Of a DNA stretch of 64,000 nt, positions 18,324-29,615 are shown one piece after another (position 1 is the first letter of the stretch; each line of letters starts with the position of its first letter). Source of the DNA: Adiantum capillus-veneris (taxonomy: Eukaryota > Streptophyta > Polypodiopsida > Polypodiales > Pteridaceae); NCBI GenBank assembly GCA_014529385.2, contig CM043953.1:63502372-63566371 (forward strand), given 5' to 3'. The position numbers and the translations under genes are program-made. Under the pieces are notes generated by a model. That model was not told the DNA's origin, searched no databases, and saw only the letters and a program-made list of their open reading frames with translations.

Positions 18324-20959
18324 TGAGGCGGTCCGGGGCGGGCAACAAGAGAAGCGACCTCTAAACACCCCTCAAAGCTCCCGTGCTGCTCAATTGGGGC
18401 TGGGGAAACCACAAGCACAACACAACAACAAACCCACAGCCAAGCCCAAACAAGATAGGAACACCACCTAGATGTGATATGCGAACTAGGACGCAAGAGA
18501 GATTTTGTTACAACCAAGAAGATACGCCACAAAACACACACAAGCAACCTCACAACAAGACACACACAAAATGGACCAAGGAGAGCCACAGAAAATGGAA
18601 GAGAGAGAGGAAGGTATCTTGTGTACTACCTTATTTGTGACTTGCAAATGGAGATGAATCGTTATTGATGCTATCGTACAGCTTCTACAAAGCTAACTTA
18701 ATGTTTAGTGAATCTTAAACATTGTCAACACACACACACTGTCTTAGGCTGTGGAAGATCTCTCACCACAATATCCTCTTACAATGGCCACAAAATTGGT
18801 AATGAAAACACACTAAAACACTCTCTAAAACAAGATCAATCGATAGAAACTCCAAAAACACAAGTCACCTTGAATTTACCAAACCCTATTGCACAAATGG
18901 AAGGACGAAGATTTGAACGTCAAGTCACGCCGTTGATACACCAAACCTCAATTTATTGATGATAGAGAAGAATAAACAATAGTGGTTTTGAGAGTTTTGA
19001 ACTCACGCTCTCTTACTTGCAATGTGTAGCTTGAAAGCTGCTCTCACACCAAACGTGAAGCTCACAAAGTGGTTGCTTCGTCCAAGTCTCTCCTCACCCA
19101 TAGAGTGTTGAGGTGCTATGTGAGATATTAGAGGGTATTTTATAAGCAAAAGAGGGGCCTATTTATAGGTTGAAGACCCTCATTAAGATTATTTAGAAAT
19201 CCTAAATTACAAGCTAACAAATCAAGATTATGATTTTTCTGAATATCAAAATATTACGGGTCTTGTTTGCTTGAGTCATGGATGTGGGCTCAAAAGAGAG
19301 CATTATTGATAGTAGATAAAGTGAAAGTAGAGTTTTAAGAAAGGAGAGAGAGAGAGAGAGTTACTATGCACATGTCTTGAGGTGAGGTGTCTTTTAGGGT
19401 TAGGTCAATGGCTATTTTGTGTTAGTATGTTAGTGGTTAGTGTTAGTAATCACTAGAAAGTTAATGGTATATTTACAATGGGTAGAATGACGTGGATGGT
19501 TGAAGTAAGATGGTTGAATGAAGTGAGGAAATCCTTGTGATGGTGAAGCTTGAAGAAGTACTTACTTGTGTAGGTTCCCGAAATGACTTTCTTCTTCTTC
19601 TCTTCTTTATACCACCGCCGTCAAGGTGATTACCGCCATAAAAATGGCAATTTGGTTGATGAGATTTCTCAATTTGCAGAGGTTAAACATGGTTTACATA
19701 CTGAATTTTATATATATAGAGAAGGGTAAGATGAAATTGTACTTTGAAAGTATAGAGAGAGACATAGAGATGGTGTATGTAGATGTAGAGCTCATATGAA
19801 AGCTATGGAAGTAAGAGGAGAGGTTAATAGTGAAGAACGTGAGAGAAACCATGAAAGGTGCAAGTTTGAGTGAGGGATTGAGAGAATTGAGTGTGTGTGT
19901 GTGTGTGTGTGTATATGTAGAAGTGTGGAAAGAGGTGAGAGAAGACTATAGGCTACTTGTGAGAAAAGTGGACAGACTAGGGTCCACTCAAAAAATCATA
20001 GCTAACCTGTGGTTTCTGCAAAAATCACCAAAATTTTGGAGGTAATTATTAAGCTCTTTGTCCACATTTTCTCTTTTGACCACCGCTTCAAATTCGGAGT
20101 GGAGATAAATATAAAAAATCCCACCAAAATACTTATTTTTCTTCACAAAAAAGTCTTCAGTGGCCCGTCTTTTGTTGAATTTGTATATGGCTCCAAAGGT
20201 GAGCCCCTCCTTACATGAGAGCATGACCTAATTGATTCTCAGAAGTTTGAAAATATGCGTGGTTGTGGATTATGCATAAATATAATACATGGATATGATA
20301 GGAAAAACAGGATAGTATATATAAACAATATATGGAATTTAAAATAGTGTTAGCTATATATAAACATAAAATGGAAAAAAGAGATATATGAAAATATAAG
20401 AAATCAAATGAGGGGACCCTCATTTATTTTTATTGAAGTATTTTTATTTACAAGAGATAAGAAAAAATACCTATAGAAAATAGGAATTTAGTGAAAGGTA
20501 ATGACTGATGGTGAAAGGTATTTTTGAGGTTTTTCCTCTGAGTGGATTCTCACCCAAAAATAAGAGAAGCTTGCATGAAAATATTTCTATATGGAATATA
20601 TAGGTAAAAAAGATTATGATAATGGTGAGTCAACGTATATAGCATACGTAGGAAAATAACGCACCTAGGTAGAAATATTTAAATAAATACCAAAATAATT
20701 ATGAAAATTCATTATATTTAAGCCGTATATACAATAAAATATTTACACACAATTGTGTCATAATATTTTTTTATTTTTTTTTGTTCAACTAGCTCGATGC
20801 TTAGCTAGCTTAGGGTTTTAACAAGATATGGGAAAAGTCACGTAACTCACACACGCTTATGTACAATGAAAAAGTAAGAATAGCCACAGTGTTTAGGTGA
20901 TTTTGGTAGGGTGAGATAACTCACTATGACAATTACGAAGAGCCGAAAAACGGCTATCA
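18324..20959 (-). repeat. Gypsy LTR A (3' LTR)
   Basis: 2,636 bp. In element sense (minus strand) it starts TGATAGCCGTTTTTCGGC and ends ...GACCGCCTCA. A TATA box in element sense, CCTATAAATAGG, lies at about 19160-19172. It contains a (GA)n run near 19343-19361, a (GT)n run near 19889-19912 and a small open frame at 19988-20224 that is kept in all four LTR copies. An AGCCG-A5-CGGCT hairpin sits at the LTR tip. Confidence 0.9.
19988..20224 (-). CDS. LTR-internal small ORF, copy A (unknown protein)
   Basis: 78 codons starting MLSCKEGLTFGAIYKF and ending NHRLAMIF. It lies in the U3 part of the LTR, in element sense and upstream of the TATA box. The same frame is open in LTR B2 (33955-34170), C (37180-37416) and D (45501-45737). 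Copies A and D differ at about 14 of 78 residues with no indel or stop. The centre, SEFEAVVKRENVDKELNN, is charged and probably helical, preceded by an aromatic stretch KYFGGIFYIYLH. I recognise no family, and conservation by descent alone is possible. Confidence 0.35.
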   Translation of the reverse strand: MLSCKEGLTFGAIYKFNKRRATEDFFVKKNKYFGGIFYIYLHSEFEAVVKRENVDKELNNYLQNFGDFCRNHRLAMIF

Positions 20960-20974
20960 TTAGCCCTCCCCCAA
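20960..20974 (-). promoter_or_regulatory. Gypsy polypurine tract
   Basis: The minus strand reads CTTGGGGGAGGGCTAA, directly followed by the LTR A start TGATAGCC. This fixes LTR A as the 3' LTR of the minus-strand element. Confidence 0.85.
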
Positions 20975-21242
20975 GATGATGGTATATTCATGTACCATCA
21001 TAAAGAATCTTTTGCAAAGAGAGTGCTTTTGAGTCCTCTATGATATCTGGTCCCTTGACATGATTTTCATTGTGTGGTTTTTTGTCACACTCATGCTTAA
21101 TGCAGCAATACTTACATGAGAGTCGCTTTTTGACAGTTCTTCGGTAGATCCTTTGGTAGAAGGCGACTCAAATAGGGCTTCAAGCGATACACGTTTACCT
21201 ACTTGGAGTGCTCTTTACCATTCAAGTCCATAAGCTGATAGT
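20975..21242 (-). pseudogene. Gypsy integrase C-terminal tail (left of LINE-2)
   Basis: The minus strand reads YYQLMDLNGKEHSK followed, after a one-codon problem, by VNVYRLKPYLSRLLPKD. This completes the integrase frame interrupted by LINE-2 at the AACTTGAATTGAAAG target site; the other part begins at 27930 (KTRWQGLYIVKKAFNSS). The YQLMDLNGK and VNVYRLKPY pieces are typical of the end of Tat/Athila integrases. Confidence 0.8.
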
Positions 21243-21257
21243 AACTTGAATTGAAAG
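21243..21257. repeat. LINE-2 left target-site duplication
   Basis: AACTTGAATTGAAAG, identical to 27915-27929 on the other side of LINE-2. Confidence 0.95.
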
Positions 21258-21649
21258 AAGAACTATAGAATTGCTCGGCCCGCTGCTGCTGAACGCTCCC
21301 CCCCCTCTCCTTGCGCCATCGCTCCCTCTCCCCCCCCTTTTCTCCTCCTAACCCTCGCGCTGCCCTCAGCCACCCCCGCGCTGCCCCCTCTCCCCTTCGC
21401 CCTCGCGCCACCTGCCCATCCCGCCACCTCCTACCCCCTTCGCCCTCGCGCCACCCTGCCCAGCCCCCCACCCTGCCCAACCCGCCTCCTCCTGCCCCCT
21501 GTTGCCCGCCGCCCTCCCCCCCCCTAGCCCTCCCGCTCTACCCGTGCTCGCCCGGCTCTGCAACACCTTTTCTTCAGAACAGGTGTTCGGCGTTCTCGGC
21601 TGCAGATTGTTCTTCTCCGTCCGCTTCTTCGACTCAGCAGTAGACACAG
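21258..21649 (+). promoter_or_regulatory. LINE-2 5' UTR, extremely C-rich
   Basis: The plus strand is dominated by CCCCC and GCCC runs (for example around 21298-21345 and 21500-21535). The same C-rich leader precedes ORF1 in LINE-3, LINE-1, LINE-5 and LINE-6. In plant and animal L1 elements the internal promoter lies in this region. Long apparent reading frames here are artefacts of composition. Confidence 0.6.
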
Positions 21650-23561
21650 ATGGAGGCTCCAGCTCCGCCACAGAGAGACTCACCTGAAGCCCCCTCGCCC
21701 GACCCCGCTGAGCCCACCATTCGACTTGCTCTTTCGCCGACAGAGCAAGCGAGCCTTGCCGCAGAGGTAGAGCGCTTGCAGGCGACTTCTGTCATCTGCA
21801 AGGTTCTCGGCACCCGTCGTAGCAGAGGAGAGCTGCGAGACCTTCTCCAAGCCCGCCTTCTCGCAGAGGTGGGCAAGATTTTGGATGTCCAGATCCTCGA
21901 ACGGGGGTTCTACCAGATCGAGTTCGAGACTTCCGAGATGGCCTCCAAGGTCATAGCTATGAGTCCACTGGCTATCCGAGCATCACGCGCCCACTTTCGC
22001 AAAGTGGCGACACGGTTTTGACCCGACTTCGGATGTACTCATAGAGGAGGCAGACATCCCCATCTCAGTCTGCTTTCCGGGTCTACGGAGGAAGTACCTT
22101 CCACTGCTCTCCAGGATTGGCTCCGCCATCGGGACTGTTCTGGAGACACCTCATACGACAGCATCAGTAGCTGCCAAGGCGGCCGGCATCCCTTCACTTC
22201 GAGTTTTGGTCAGAGATACCCACACGCTCCCGAAGGTCATCCTTTTGCCTCGGGTGAGTGGGGGTTGGTTTAGGCAGAGTGTGGAGTACTCGGGTCTCCC
22301 GAACCAGTGCTTCATTTGCAGACAGATGGGCCACCTAGCGAAGACCTGTCCACAGAGGAGACCACGACCTGCACCTCAGCCTCAGCCCCAGCCTGCCAAG
22401 GCTGGGCCGCAGACTCAGCCAGCGACAGCGCACAGATTCTGAGCCACCCTCCGAGCCTGTGGCTCCAGCGGAGGAGGGGTGGCAGCAGGCCCGTGGCTGT
22501 CGACGCCAGGGGCCACAGCGACAACCTGGCACTCAGAGTGGCCCTCAGGTGCCTACTCAGTAGCAGTGGGTTCCCACGGGGAACCGCTTTGGTCCTCTTG
22601 AGCAGGAGGAGCCTCCTACGTCAGCCTTCTCTTCCGTTTCACCCTCGCCAGCCCCTCCACCTTCAGATTTTCCCTCTTCCTCCTCATCCCCTCCCCCGCC
22701 CTTTGCTCCCGCCCACCCCACCTCGCTCCCCTGACTCTGTCGCCCCGCCCCGCTTCTCTTCTCCTCCGCCCCCCCCCCCCCCCCCCAGCTCCTTCTCCCC
22801 CTCCTCCTGCTTCAGTACCACAGTCGACTCAGGAGACTCGCCCCTCGCCGGCGGCTAGGAGATCTCTTGGCAGCGCTTTTGCCACGAGTCGCCTAGCGAG
22901 ACAGGGTTAGCCCTTCTTGCGGCCCCCTTTGCAGATTGAGACATCTTCCCTTGCAGCTATCCCTTGTGGTCTGACGAGCATTGACCTCCGACGCCGCTGG
23001 GACTTCTTCGATTACGGATTCACTCGCTTTCTCGGCGATTCCGCAGCAGACCACGAGGCAGCCTGCTTCAGGGTCCACGCCCTGTTCCTCGCCGCTAGGG
23101 GGACAGAGGCCTTGGACTCAGCAGTTGGTTTCTCCTTTCTTCTCTGCGGTAGGACCGAGACAGAGTGGTCCCTCGACTCAGTGGTGGGATGGTTGCATAC
23201 ACAGGTTCTCGAGTTCTCTCACCACATGGGAGAACTTGGAGTTACAAATTTGCTGCAGACTTTGTGGCCACTGGCCAAGTTTGCGGTGACACCCCCAGAC
23301 TCAGCAGGATGTAGGCACATTGTGGTATACTTTTTTGCTGATACACAGTGTTTGCCTTGCTATGTATACATACATGAGGACTCCTGGACAGAGGAGGTTG
23401 CTTTACGCTCGGCTCGCTCTGCTTGGGCTTGGGCCAGGCACTCACTACAGGCTCGCCTATCTAGAGGATGCTCGGATGCGGATTACTCCCCATCCAAGCC
23501 TGCCTCGAAGATAGCCCGTCTTGCTGCTGCGGCAGCATCTATTCTCTCTCGCTCCCCATGA
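21650..23561 (+). pseudogene. LINE-2 ORF1 (RNA-binding protein; frameshifted)
   Basis: Starts MEAPAPPQRDSPEAPSPDP. A DUF4283-like region follows (ICKVLGTRRSRGELRDLL, VGKILDVQ, YQIEFETSEMASKVIAMSPL). An extra A in the AAA at 22001-22003, compared with LINE-5, shifts the frame. It then continues with VLIEEADIPISVCFPGL and the zinc knuckle CFICRQMGHLAKTC (about 22309-22350). After a proline/serine-rich stretch that contains stops and an 18-C run (22769-22786), a conserved C-terminal domain (DFFDYGFTRFLGDS; CRHIVVYFFADTQCLPCYVY) is open from 22917 to the stop at 23559-23561. ORF1 would bind LINE RNA. Confidence 0.88.
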
Positions 23562-26500
23562 GGATCGTCTCATGGAACGTGCAGGGATTAGGTGGGCCCC
23601 AGTTTCAGCGACAACGGCGCCGATTGCGGCAGGAGCTTCAGCGTTGCCTTGTGGGAGGAGAGATTGATCTCCTTATGCTCCAGGAGCACCATTTGTCTGA
23701 GAGCCGCATCCGGTGCTCTGGACATTGTGATACCTTTTGGTCAGCTGCTTTTGGACCTGGAGGCATCCAGGGTGGGGTATGTATGACTATTGCGGACTCA
23801 TTGCAGCAGGCCATTGTGGGCAGAGGGATTATTGTGCCAGGCAGGGCTCAGTGGATTACTTTGCAGGTTCAGGGTGGCCTTGTGGGCTTCCTGAACATCT
23901 ATGCGCCCAATGTGGCGAGTGCTCGTGCAGAGTTTTGGTCACATATTGTTGAGTCTTTGCCACAGGTTGACCATTGGTGTGTACGAGGGGACTTCAACAT
24001 GTTGGAGGACCCTTCTGACCGGATCGGAGGCAGCCATGCTACTGTACATGGAGTCGAGTTAGCAGCTTGGGAGAGGTTGTGTATGACCTTGAGGGTCTCG
24101 GATACATGGCAGCATTCTGGCTTTGTGAGGCCTCCAGAGAGTCTTGCCTTCTCTAGATCAGACCGTAGAGTGGGAGGAGTGAATCTATCGCGGATAGATC
24201 GCTTCTACACTAGTGACCACTTCAGTGACTTGGGGGGATCAGTGGGCATCCTAGCAGGGACATTCTTCTCGGACCATGCACGAGTGATCCTCACAGTGGC
24301 AGACAGGCAGAGGAGTGGGAGCACGATGCTTCGCATCCCAGAGCGGGTCTTGTTGGACACAGCACTCAGAGAGAGGGTAGAGGCTCTTTGGACAGAGGGC
24401 ATGGACAGCCAGGCTCTACCGGCAGACAGAGTGGCCTTAGGGCTAGCTCAGCTTAGCCACTTTTTTCTCCAGGAGTCTTTGGCTCGACGGGCCGCAGCGA
24501 GAGAGGAGGAGCAGCGTCTCAGACGCGGCATTGCTTCACTACAGAGGATGAAGGAGCAGCATCCAGACAGTCCATGGCTGGAGGAGCAGTTACACCAGGC
24601 TCGACAGGAGCTTGCTTGCACAGAGGAGAGGCGCCATGAATTTTCCTTTCACCGACAGGCATCTCAGTGGACTCAAGTAGGTGACAAAGTGACAGGTGCC
24701 TTTTTTGAGACAGTAGGACCTCGGCACTCGCCTGCCAAGGTCACTCAGCTGAGGAGACCCGATGGGTCAGTTACTTGTGAGCCTGAGGATATGCGTGCAG
24801 TTGCTACTGACTTTTACCATGAGCTACTGACGGCTGAGCCCCAGTCAGAGAGACAGGATGCATATAGGGAGCAGGTTTGGGCACAGATGCCTTGTCTTGT
24901 GACTGAGGAGATGCGCCAGAGGCTGGAGATACCTCTTCAGCTTGAGGAGCTGCATACGGCTCTTAGGGCCCTTCCTCGTGGTAGCTGTCCAGGTGAGAAT
25001 CGGCTGACTCCCAGCTTCTTCTTGGAGTACTGGGACTTGCTTGGCCCAGATCGTTTTAGTGCCTTTCAGTACATTCTGCACACAGGAGTGATGCCGGATA
25101 GCATGAGTGAGGGCCTGATTTACGTCATTCCAAAGGAGGGTGGCTCCTTGGATGAGATTCGACAGTGGCGCCCCATCACCATCCTCAACTCAGCCTACAA
25201 AATTCTTGCCAAAGCTCTGAGTTTGAGGATTCAGCCACTTTTGGAGAGCCTTATACATGGGACTGAGACAGGATTTGTCGAGGAACGCAAGATCCTTGAC
25301 AACATCTTCACTTTTTGGGAGGCTTCTGCCCTGGCACGTCTCCGTGGGGAGGACCTTGTGATTCTTCTTCTCGATTTTGAGAAGGCATACAACAGAGTTG
25401 ACTGGGACTTTCTAGAGGGCACGCTTCGCAGGATGGGCTTTTCAGATGCTTGGATCAGAGGGGTGTCAGCTTTGTACAGACAGGCTCACAGTCAGGTGCT
25501 TTTGGTAGGAGGTAGAGGTGAGCGCTTCATGCTCACACGATCGGTCAGACAGGGTTGTCCTCTTGCCCCCTTTCTCTTTCTGTTCTATGCGGAGGCGATG
25601 AGCAGATTTTTAGTGTCACAGCAGGTTGGTTTGAGGGGCTTAGCACTCCCGATACGGGGAGATGAGCTTCTGGACGCTGAGTTTGCCGACGACTCAGCCT
25701 TGTACTTAGAGGGCCACGAGAGGGTTTCAAGTGGATTCCCCCAGGGATTGCAGTTCGATACTTGGGTTGTCAGGTTGGTTTGGATTTGTCCCTCGAGCAG
25801 CACATTGCTCCTCTTCTCCTGTCCATCAGGAGAAAGCTGTTACACTGGAGTTCAGCACGACTTTCGCTGGCTAGTAGAGTAGTAGTTGCCAACCAGGTGT
25901 TGTTGGCAACTATGTGGTACATCACTTCTTGCTGGATCTTCTCGAGTTCTTGTATCAGCGAGGTAAAGAGGCTGATCAGGAACTTCCTTTGGTCAGGTCG
26001 CGACACTCAGGTTGCCCGAGCCAAGGTGGCTTGGTCGGTCATCACACTTCCTTGTTCTCAAGGAGGGCTTGGGATCATTGATCCAACACAGCAGAGCAGA
26101 GCCCTTCTTGGGAAGTTCGTCGTCAGAGGACTTCTTCCAGGCGAGGAGCCCTAGAAAGAGTTCTTGCTGCAGAGGCTTCGTGCTAGGGTGCCTCAGTCAG
26201 GAGGCCCTTGGAAACCTTCGACCAGATGGATCTTAACAGAGTTACGCCGAGTTGGTTTGAGCAAGAGACTGGAGGACCGATTCGCTGTGAGTTTGCTTCG
26301 CTCTTGGAAGCTCTTACGGCATGGCCTAGAGCAGAGACAACCGACATGCACGGAGGAGCGCCTACGACAGCCCCTCGTCTGGAACCCCATGGTTAGCACT
26401 CAGAGAGGCCACTTGGTTGGGAGTAGGCCTCATGTTTCATGGGGTCCCATGGAAGCAGGTCTAGCGCGCTCTCTAGGTGACTGGCTAGAGTTCACACGTT

Positions 26501-27768
26501 TGTCAGAGGAGGTGCAGGGTGTCCAGCTACAGGGCATGAGAGGGGTTGAGAGCATGTGTCAGGACATCTCAGAGTCAGTTCCAACTGAGTGGCTCACGCC
26601 TCTCGAGCCAGTAGCACCCCGATGGATGGGAGCCTTCACACGACTGGAGGTTCTCATCTCAGTCAGGGCTTGTTCAGAGACTGTCCCAGCCCTGTTCTTT
26701 GAGCTTCAGGGTGGGGGACGTTTACAGCGAGTTACAGTAGAGGCCCCGCAGGTAGCAGAGTGTTGTTTCCAGAGGATCCGAGTTGTGGGCATCTATGGGA
26801 GGACTTGCATCATAGACCCTGACCCAACAGCTCTAGAGACAGGACACTGGAGGCTATGGGCTTGGGAGTGTTGTCCACTGGCACGAGTACAGTGGGATCC
26901 TGGTGAGTGGCTATGGAGGGACCCCTTCTCTTCTGCAGACCGCCCAGGAGTCCCTTTCTTCCAGTACACTGTTCCGCTTGGACGTCATATACTTGCAGCG
27001 CAGAGACAGGCCCGCCCCGCTACAGCACGTCATTGGCAGGAGGAGGGTCTCACAGTTGAGTTCTTGGCAGCTTTTTGGCAGAGGATGTGAGACTCCAGAC
27101 AGCCGAGGCACGTCACTTTGTTTCAGTGGTTGGTTGCACACAGAGCCATAGCAGTAGGGAGCTGGCTTGTGCATAGTGGTCTCTCGGCCGCATGTACAGC
27201 CTGTGACCAGTTGGTGGAGAGTCAGCGACACTGTCTTTGGGACTGTCCTTCGGCCCAACAGGTGTGGCTACGAGTTCTTCGGCTGATGCCTGCTCTCTCC
27301 GCGGCTCGACAGTACACTTGGGGGGCAGCGGCTTGGTCCACCCTCACGGGCCCGGCACTACAGTTTGAGCTATCTTCCACCAGCAGGATGATAGTGATAC
27401 AAGGGGGGCGACAAGCACTCCAGCCTGCTACAGACCTTACTCTACAGGAGTGGTGCAGTGAGAGAGAGGAGTGCTGGGAGCTCATCAGCGGCCTAGCTCT
27501 ATGGTTCATCTGGCGGGCCCGTTGTTTCCGCATCTTTGAGGCTCGCCCTGTCCCACCAGCAGAGACTGTTCGTGACTTTTGGCTAGAGCTGATCCATACT
27601 CTCAGAGGACAGCTTGAGGGACTACAGGGCAGCTCCGACCGCATGCGGGAGCACCGCGAGGCTTTCCTTCGACTCTGGCGCCCTGGGCCTTTCTACACCA
27701 TGGTCCAGGGGGTGCTCAGATGGCACTACTGTCCACCTGTGTGGCTCTTCCCTCCTCCCATTTCTTGA
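23558..27768 (+). pseudogene. LINE-2 ORF2: endonuclease and reverse transcriptase (broken)
   Basis: The start MRIVSWNVQGLGG overlaps the ORF1 stop as ATGA (23558-23561). An APE-type endonuclease follows (LMLQEHHLSES, VRGDFNMLEDPSDRIGG, SRIDRFYTS, FFSDHARV). RT follows with GLIYVIPKEGGSLDEIRQWR, LLDFEKAYNRVDWDFL, VRQGCPLAPFLFLFYAEA and FADD at 25682-25693. About 130 bp are missing after 25720 relative to LINE-3, shifting the frame. Later frames carry a TAG at 26152-26154 and a TGA at 27088-27090, both at tryptophan positions. The zf-RVT region is CTACDQLVESQRHCLWDC. ORF2 would nick target DNA and prime cDNA synthesis. Confidence 0.93.
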
Positions 27769-27914
27769 TTTAGCCCCATTGTATATATGCTGTTTTTTCA
27801 TTGGGAGAGTCTCCCCATCATGCGTATTGTAGCCCTCTCTTGCAGAGGTGGATGTAGCTCTATGGGCAGTTTTCATTAACTAATAGAAGGATCTTTTTCT
27901 AGGAAAAAAAAAAA
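27769..27914 (+). other. LINE 3' UTR and poly(A) tail
   Basis: Conserved in LINE-1, LINE-3 and (shortened) LINE-7. It contains CATTGGGAGAGTCTCCCC, a 5-bp-stem palindrome GGGAGAGTCTCCC, and ends GGATCTTTTTCTAGG-A(n). This shared end is what the ORF2 protein would recognise. Confidence 0.8.
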
Positions 27915-27929
27915 AACTTGAATTGAAAG

Positions 27930-28968
27930 CCTTCTTGACTATGTATAGCCCTTGCCATCTAGTTTTAAACTTGGCATCAAAACGATTATCGAGTCGATTG
28001 TCATACTTTAGCACAAGCTCTCCTTCCTTGATGCGTTTGTCCTTGAGTTTCTTGTCAAGCTTCTCCTTTGCTTGTATAGCTTTCCTTTTGTAGCACTCGT
28101 AAGCTGCTTCTCTTTTCCACTCAAGCTCCACTAATGTAAGAAGTCGATCCATCCATACCTCTTGATCATCTTGTGCACCTCTGTCGTGAAGCCGCATTGT
28201 TGGAACGTTGAGCTCGATAGACTGCAAAGCCTCTTGACCATAGACCAAGTGAAATGGTGTGAACTCTGTGGCTTCCCTATATGTCGTTCGATATGTCCAC
28301 AAGGCACCATCCAAGAAGTCATCCCATAGCTTTGTTTTGTTTTACACCATCTTTTTAATGACGCCTGCAATGACACCATTAGCCTTCTCCACCAAACCAT
28401 TCGACTGTGGGTAGTATGGTGTGCTATGACGATGTAGAATGTATAGGTCTTCACAAACTTCTGTGAGTAAACCCTTCTTGAACCTTGGACCATTATCAGA
28501 AACAATCTCCAGAGGTGTGTCAAATCTACAACAAATATTAGTGTAGACAAACCTGCTCACTGTTTTTCCATGGCCACACTTCTGGTCATGTAGTTTACAG
28601 CCACTAGAATGTAGAGTTTACCATTCTTTGTTCTAAGCAGAGGACCCATAGCATCAATGCCTCACTTTTCAAAGGGTCCATTTGCAAGCACTATTTGCCT
28701 CGGACCATGCACCAGCCTTTTATTTCCATTTACCTAACAATTATGACAACTTTTATAACAATGTTAAACATCCACATGCAAGCTTGGCCAAACATACCCC
28801 GCAAGCAAAATCTTCTTCACAGTTAATTGTTGGGCAAAATGACCACCACATGCCTCTTCAGGCAAACCTTTTAGAATGGCTTGAATTTCCTCGATAGTTG
28901 GTACTCTTCTGCACACTTGATCCTTCCCTCTTTGATAGAGGGATCCTTCTAGAAAGAGATAGAAACTT
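27930..28968 (-). pseudogene. Gypsy (Tat) integrase, main part
   Basis: The minus strand reads, from 28968, a degraded HHCC zinc region with the first catalytic aspartate (GIDAMGPLLRTKNGKLYILV). It continues with SDNGPRFKKG and STPYYPQSNGLVEKANGVI (second aspartate and glutamate), then DGALWTYRTTYREATEFTPF, HLVYGQEALQSIELNVPT and the GPF/GPY-like C-terminal GELVLKYDNRLDNRFDAK. Stops and frameshifts split it (near 28350, 28560 and 28700). It would integrate element cDNA. The end is interrupted by LINE-2 and continues at 20975-21242. Confidence 0.9.
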
Positions 28969-29615
28969 TACTTCTTCATGAGTCTTCTCTTCTGAGCTTT
29001 AGTAAAGTCTTGTGGAAATTCGTCCTCCAAAATGTAGCCAATAATTGGAGCCAATGACTCCAACCCCTGGTATCTCGGTTGCTTGACAACTGTTGTCACC
29101 ATGATGACCTGCACTTCTTTCTCAATACATGTAACTGCTTGTTGTGCAAGTAAATCGGCATCTTCATTTTGTTTCCTAGGAATATGATATAGTTGCACTT
29201 CTTCAAACTGATTAAACAATCTACGAATGGCATGAACTTTTATCCTTAGACTTTCATTTTTGCATACCCAAATCTGCTTCACAATGAGAAGTGCATCCCC
29301 TTTTACCATGAGACGGTATATACCTTGGCCAATGCACATCTTTCAACCATGAAGTAGTGTGTTGTATTCTGCTTCATTGTTGCTAGTCGAGCCCGGTAGA
29401 TTGACCTTCTCTTTCATGACCGCCTCTCTACTTGGGTTGAACAACACTAGCCCTCCCCCTGCTTTTCCTATGACTCGTCGAAAAGCTCCATCAAAGAACA
29501 AGGTAAAAGCATTAGGAATACTTTTAGGTGGTGGCAATGGTAGGGTCTTCAGGCACCTTAATTTCCTTCTCATGTACCCTATAAGTGAGAATCCCTGCCA
29601 ATTGTGCACGCACAC
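28968..29615 (-). pseudogene. Gypsy additional RNase H (aRH)
   Basis: Two adjoining minus-strand frames make one RNase HI fold: FTLFFDGAFRRVIGKAGGGL, GSTSNNEAEYNTLLHG, MVKGDALLIVKQ, and NEDADLLAQQAVT. The four acidic catalytic positions (D, E, D, D) are all present. A second RNase H after the usual one is the hallmark of Tat/Ogre gypsy elements. A single break lies near 29340. A separate fragment of the same domain occurs at 36413-36628 in the opposite orientation. Confidence 0.88.

Larger units (their letters stand above)
21258..27914 (+). mobile_element. LINE-2: near full-length L1-like LINE
   Basis: 6,657 bp with a perfect 15-bp target duplication and a 3' poly(A) tail (27904-27914). Layout: C-rich 5' UTR (21258-21649), ORF1 (21650-23561), ORF2 (23558-27768), 3' UTR with ATTGGGAGAGTCTCCCC, and tail. 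The perfect duplication indicates a fairly recent insertion, yet the coding region carries a 1-bp insertion in ORF1, an internal deletion in the RT and stops in ORF2. It disrupts the gypsy integrase gene. Confidence 0.97.

Noticed and set aside
20943-20957. Intrinsic transcription terminator
   Set aside because: A short stem with a homopolymer loop looks like a bacterial terminator, but this is a plant LTR tip and the run is in the loop, not after the stem.
21199-21683. Long G/R/A- and P/S-rich open frames on both strands
   Set aside because: They are composition artefacts of the C-rich LINE 5' UTR; the same applies to frames at 48017-48624 and 50330-50678.
26889-27258. Minus-strand frames over LINE-2
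   Set aside because: Antisense to the zf-RVT coding region; same pattern repeats in LINE-3 at 43297-43718.
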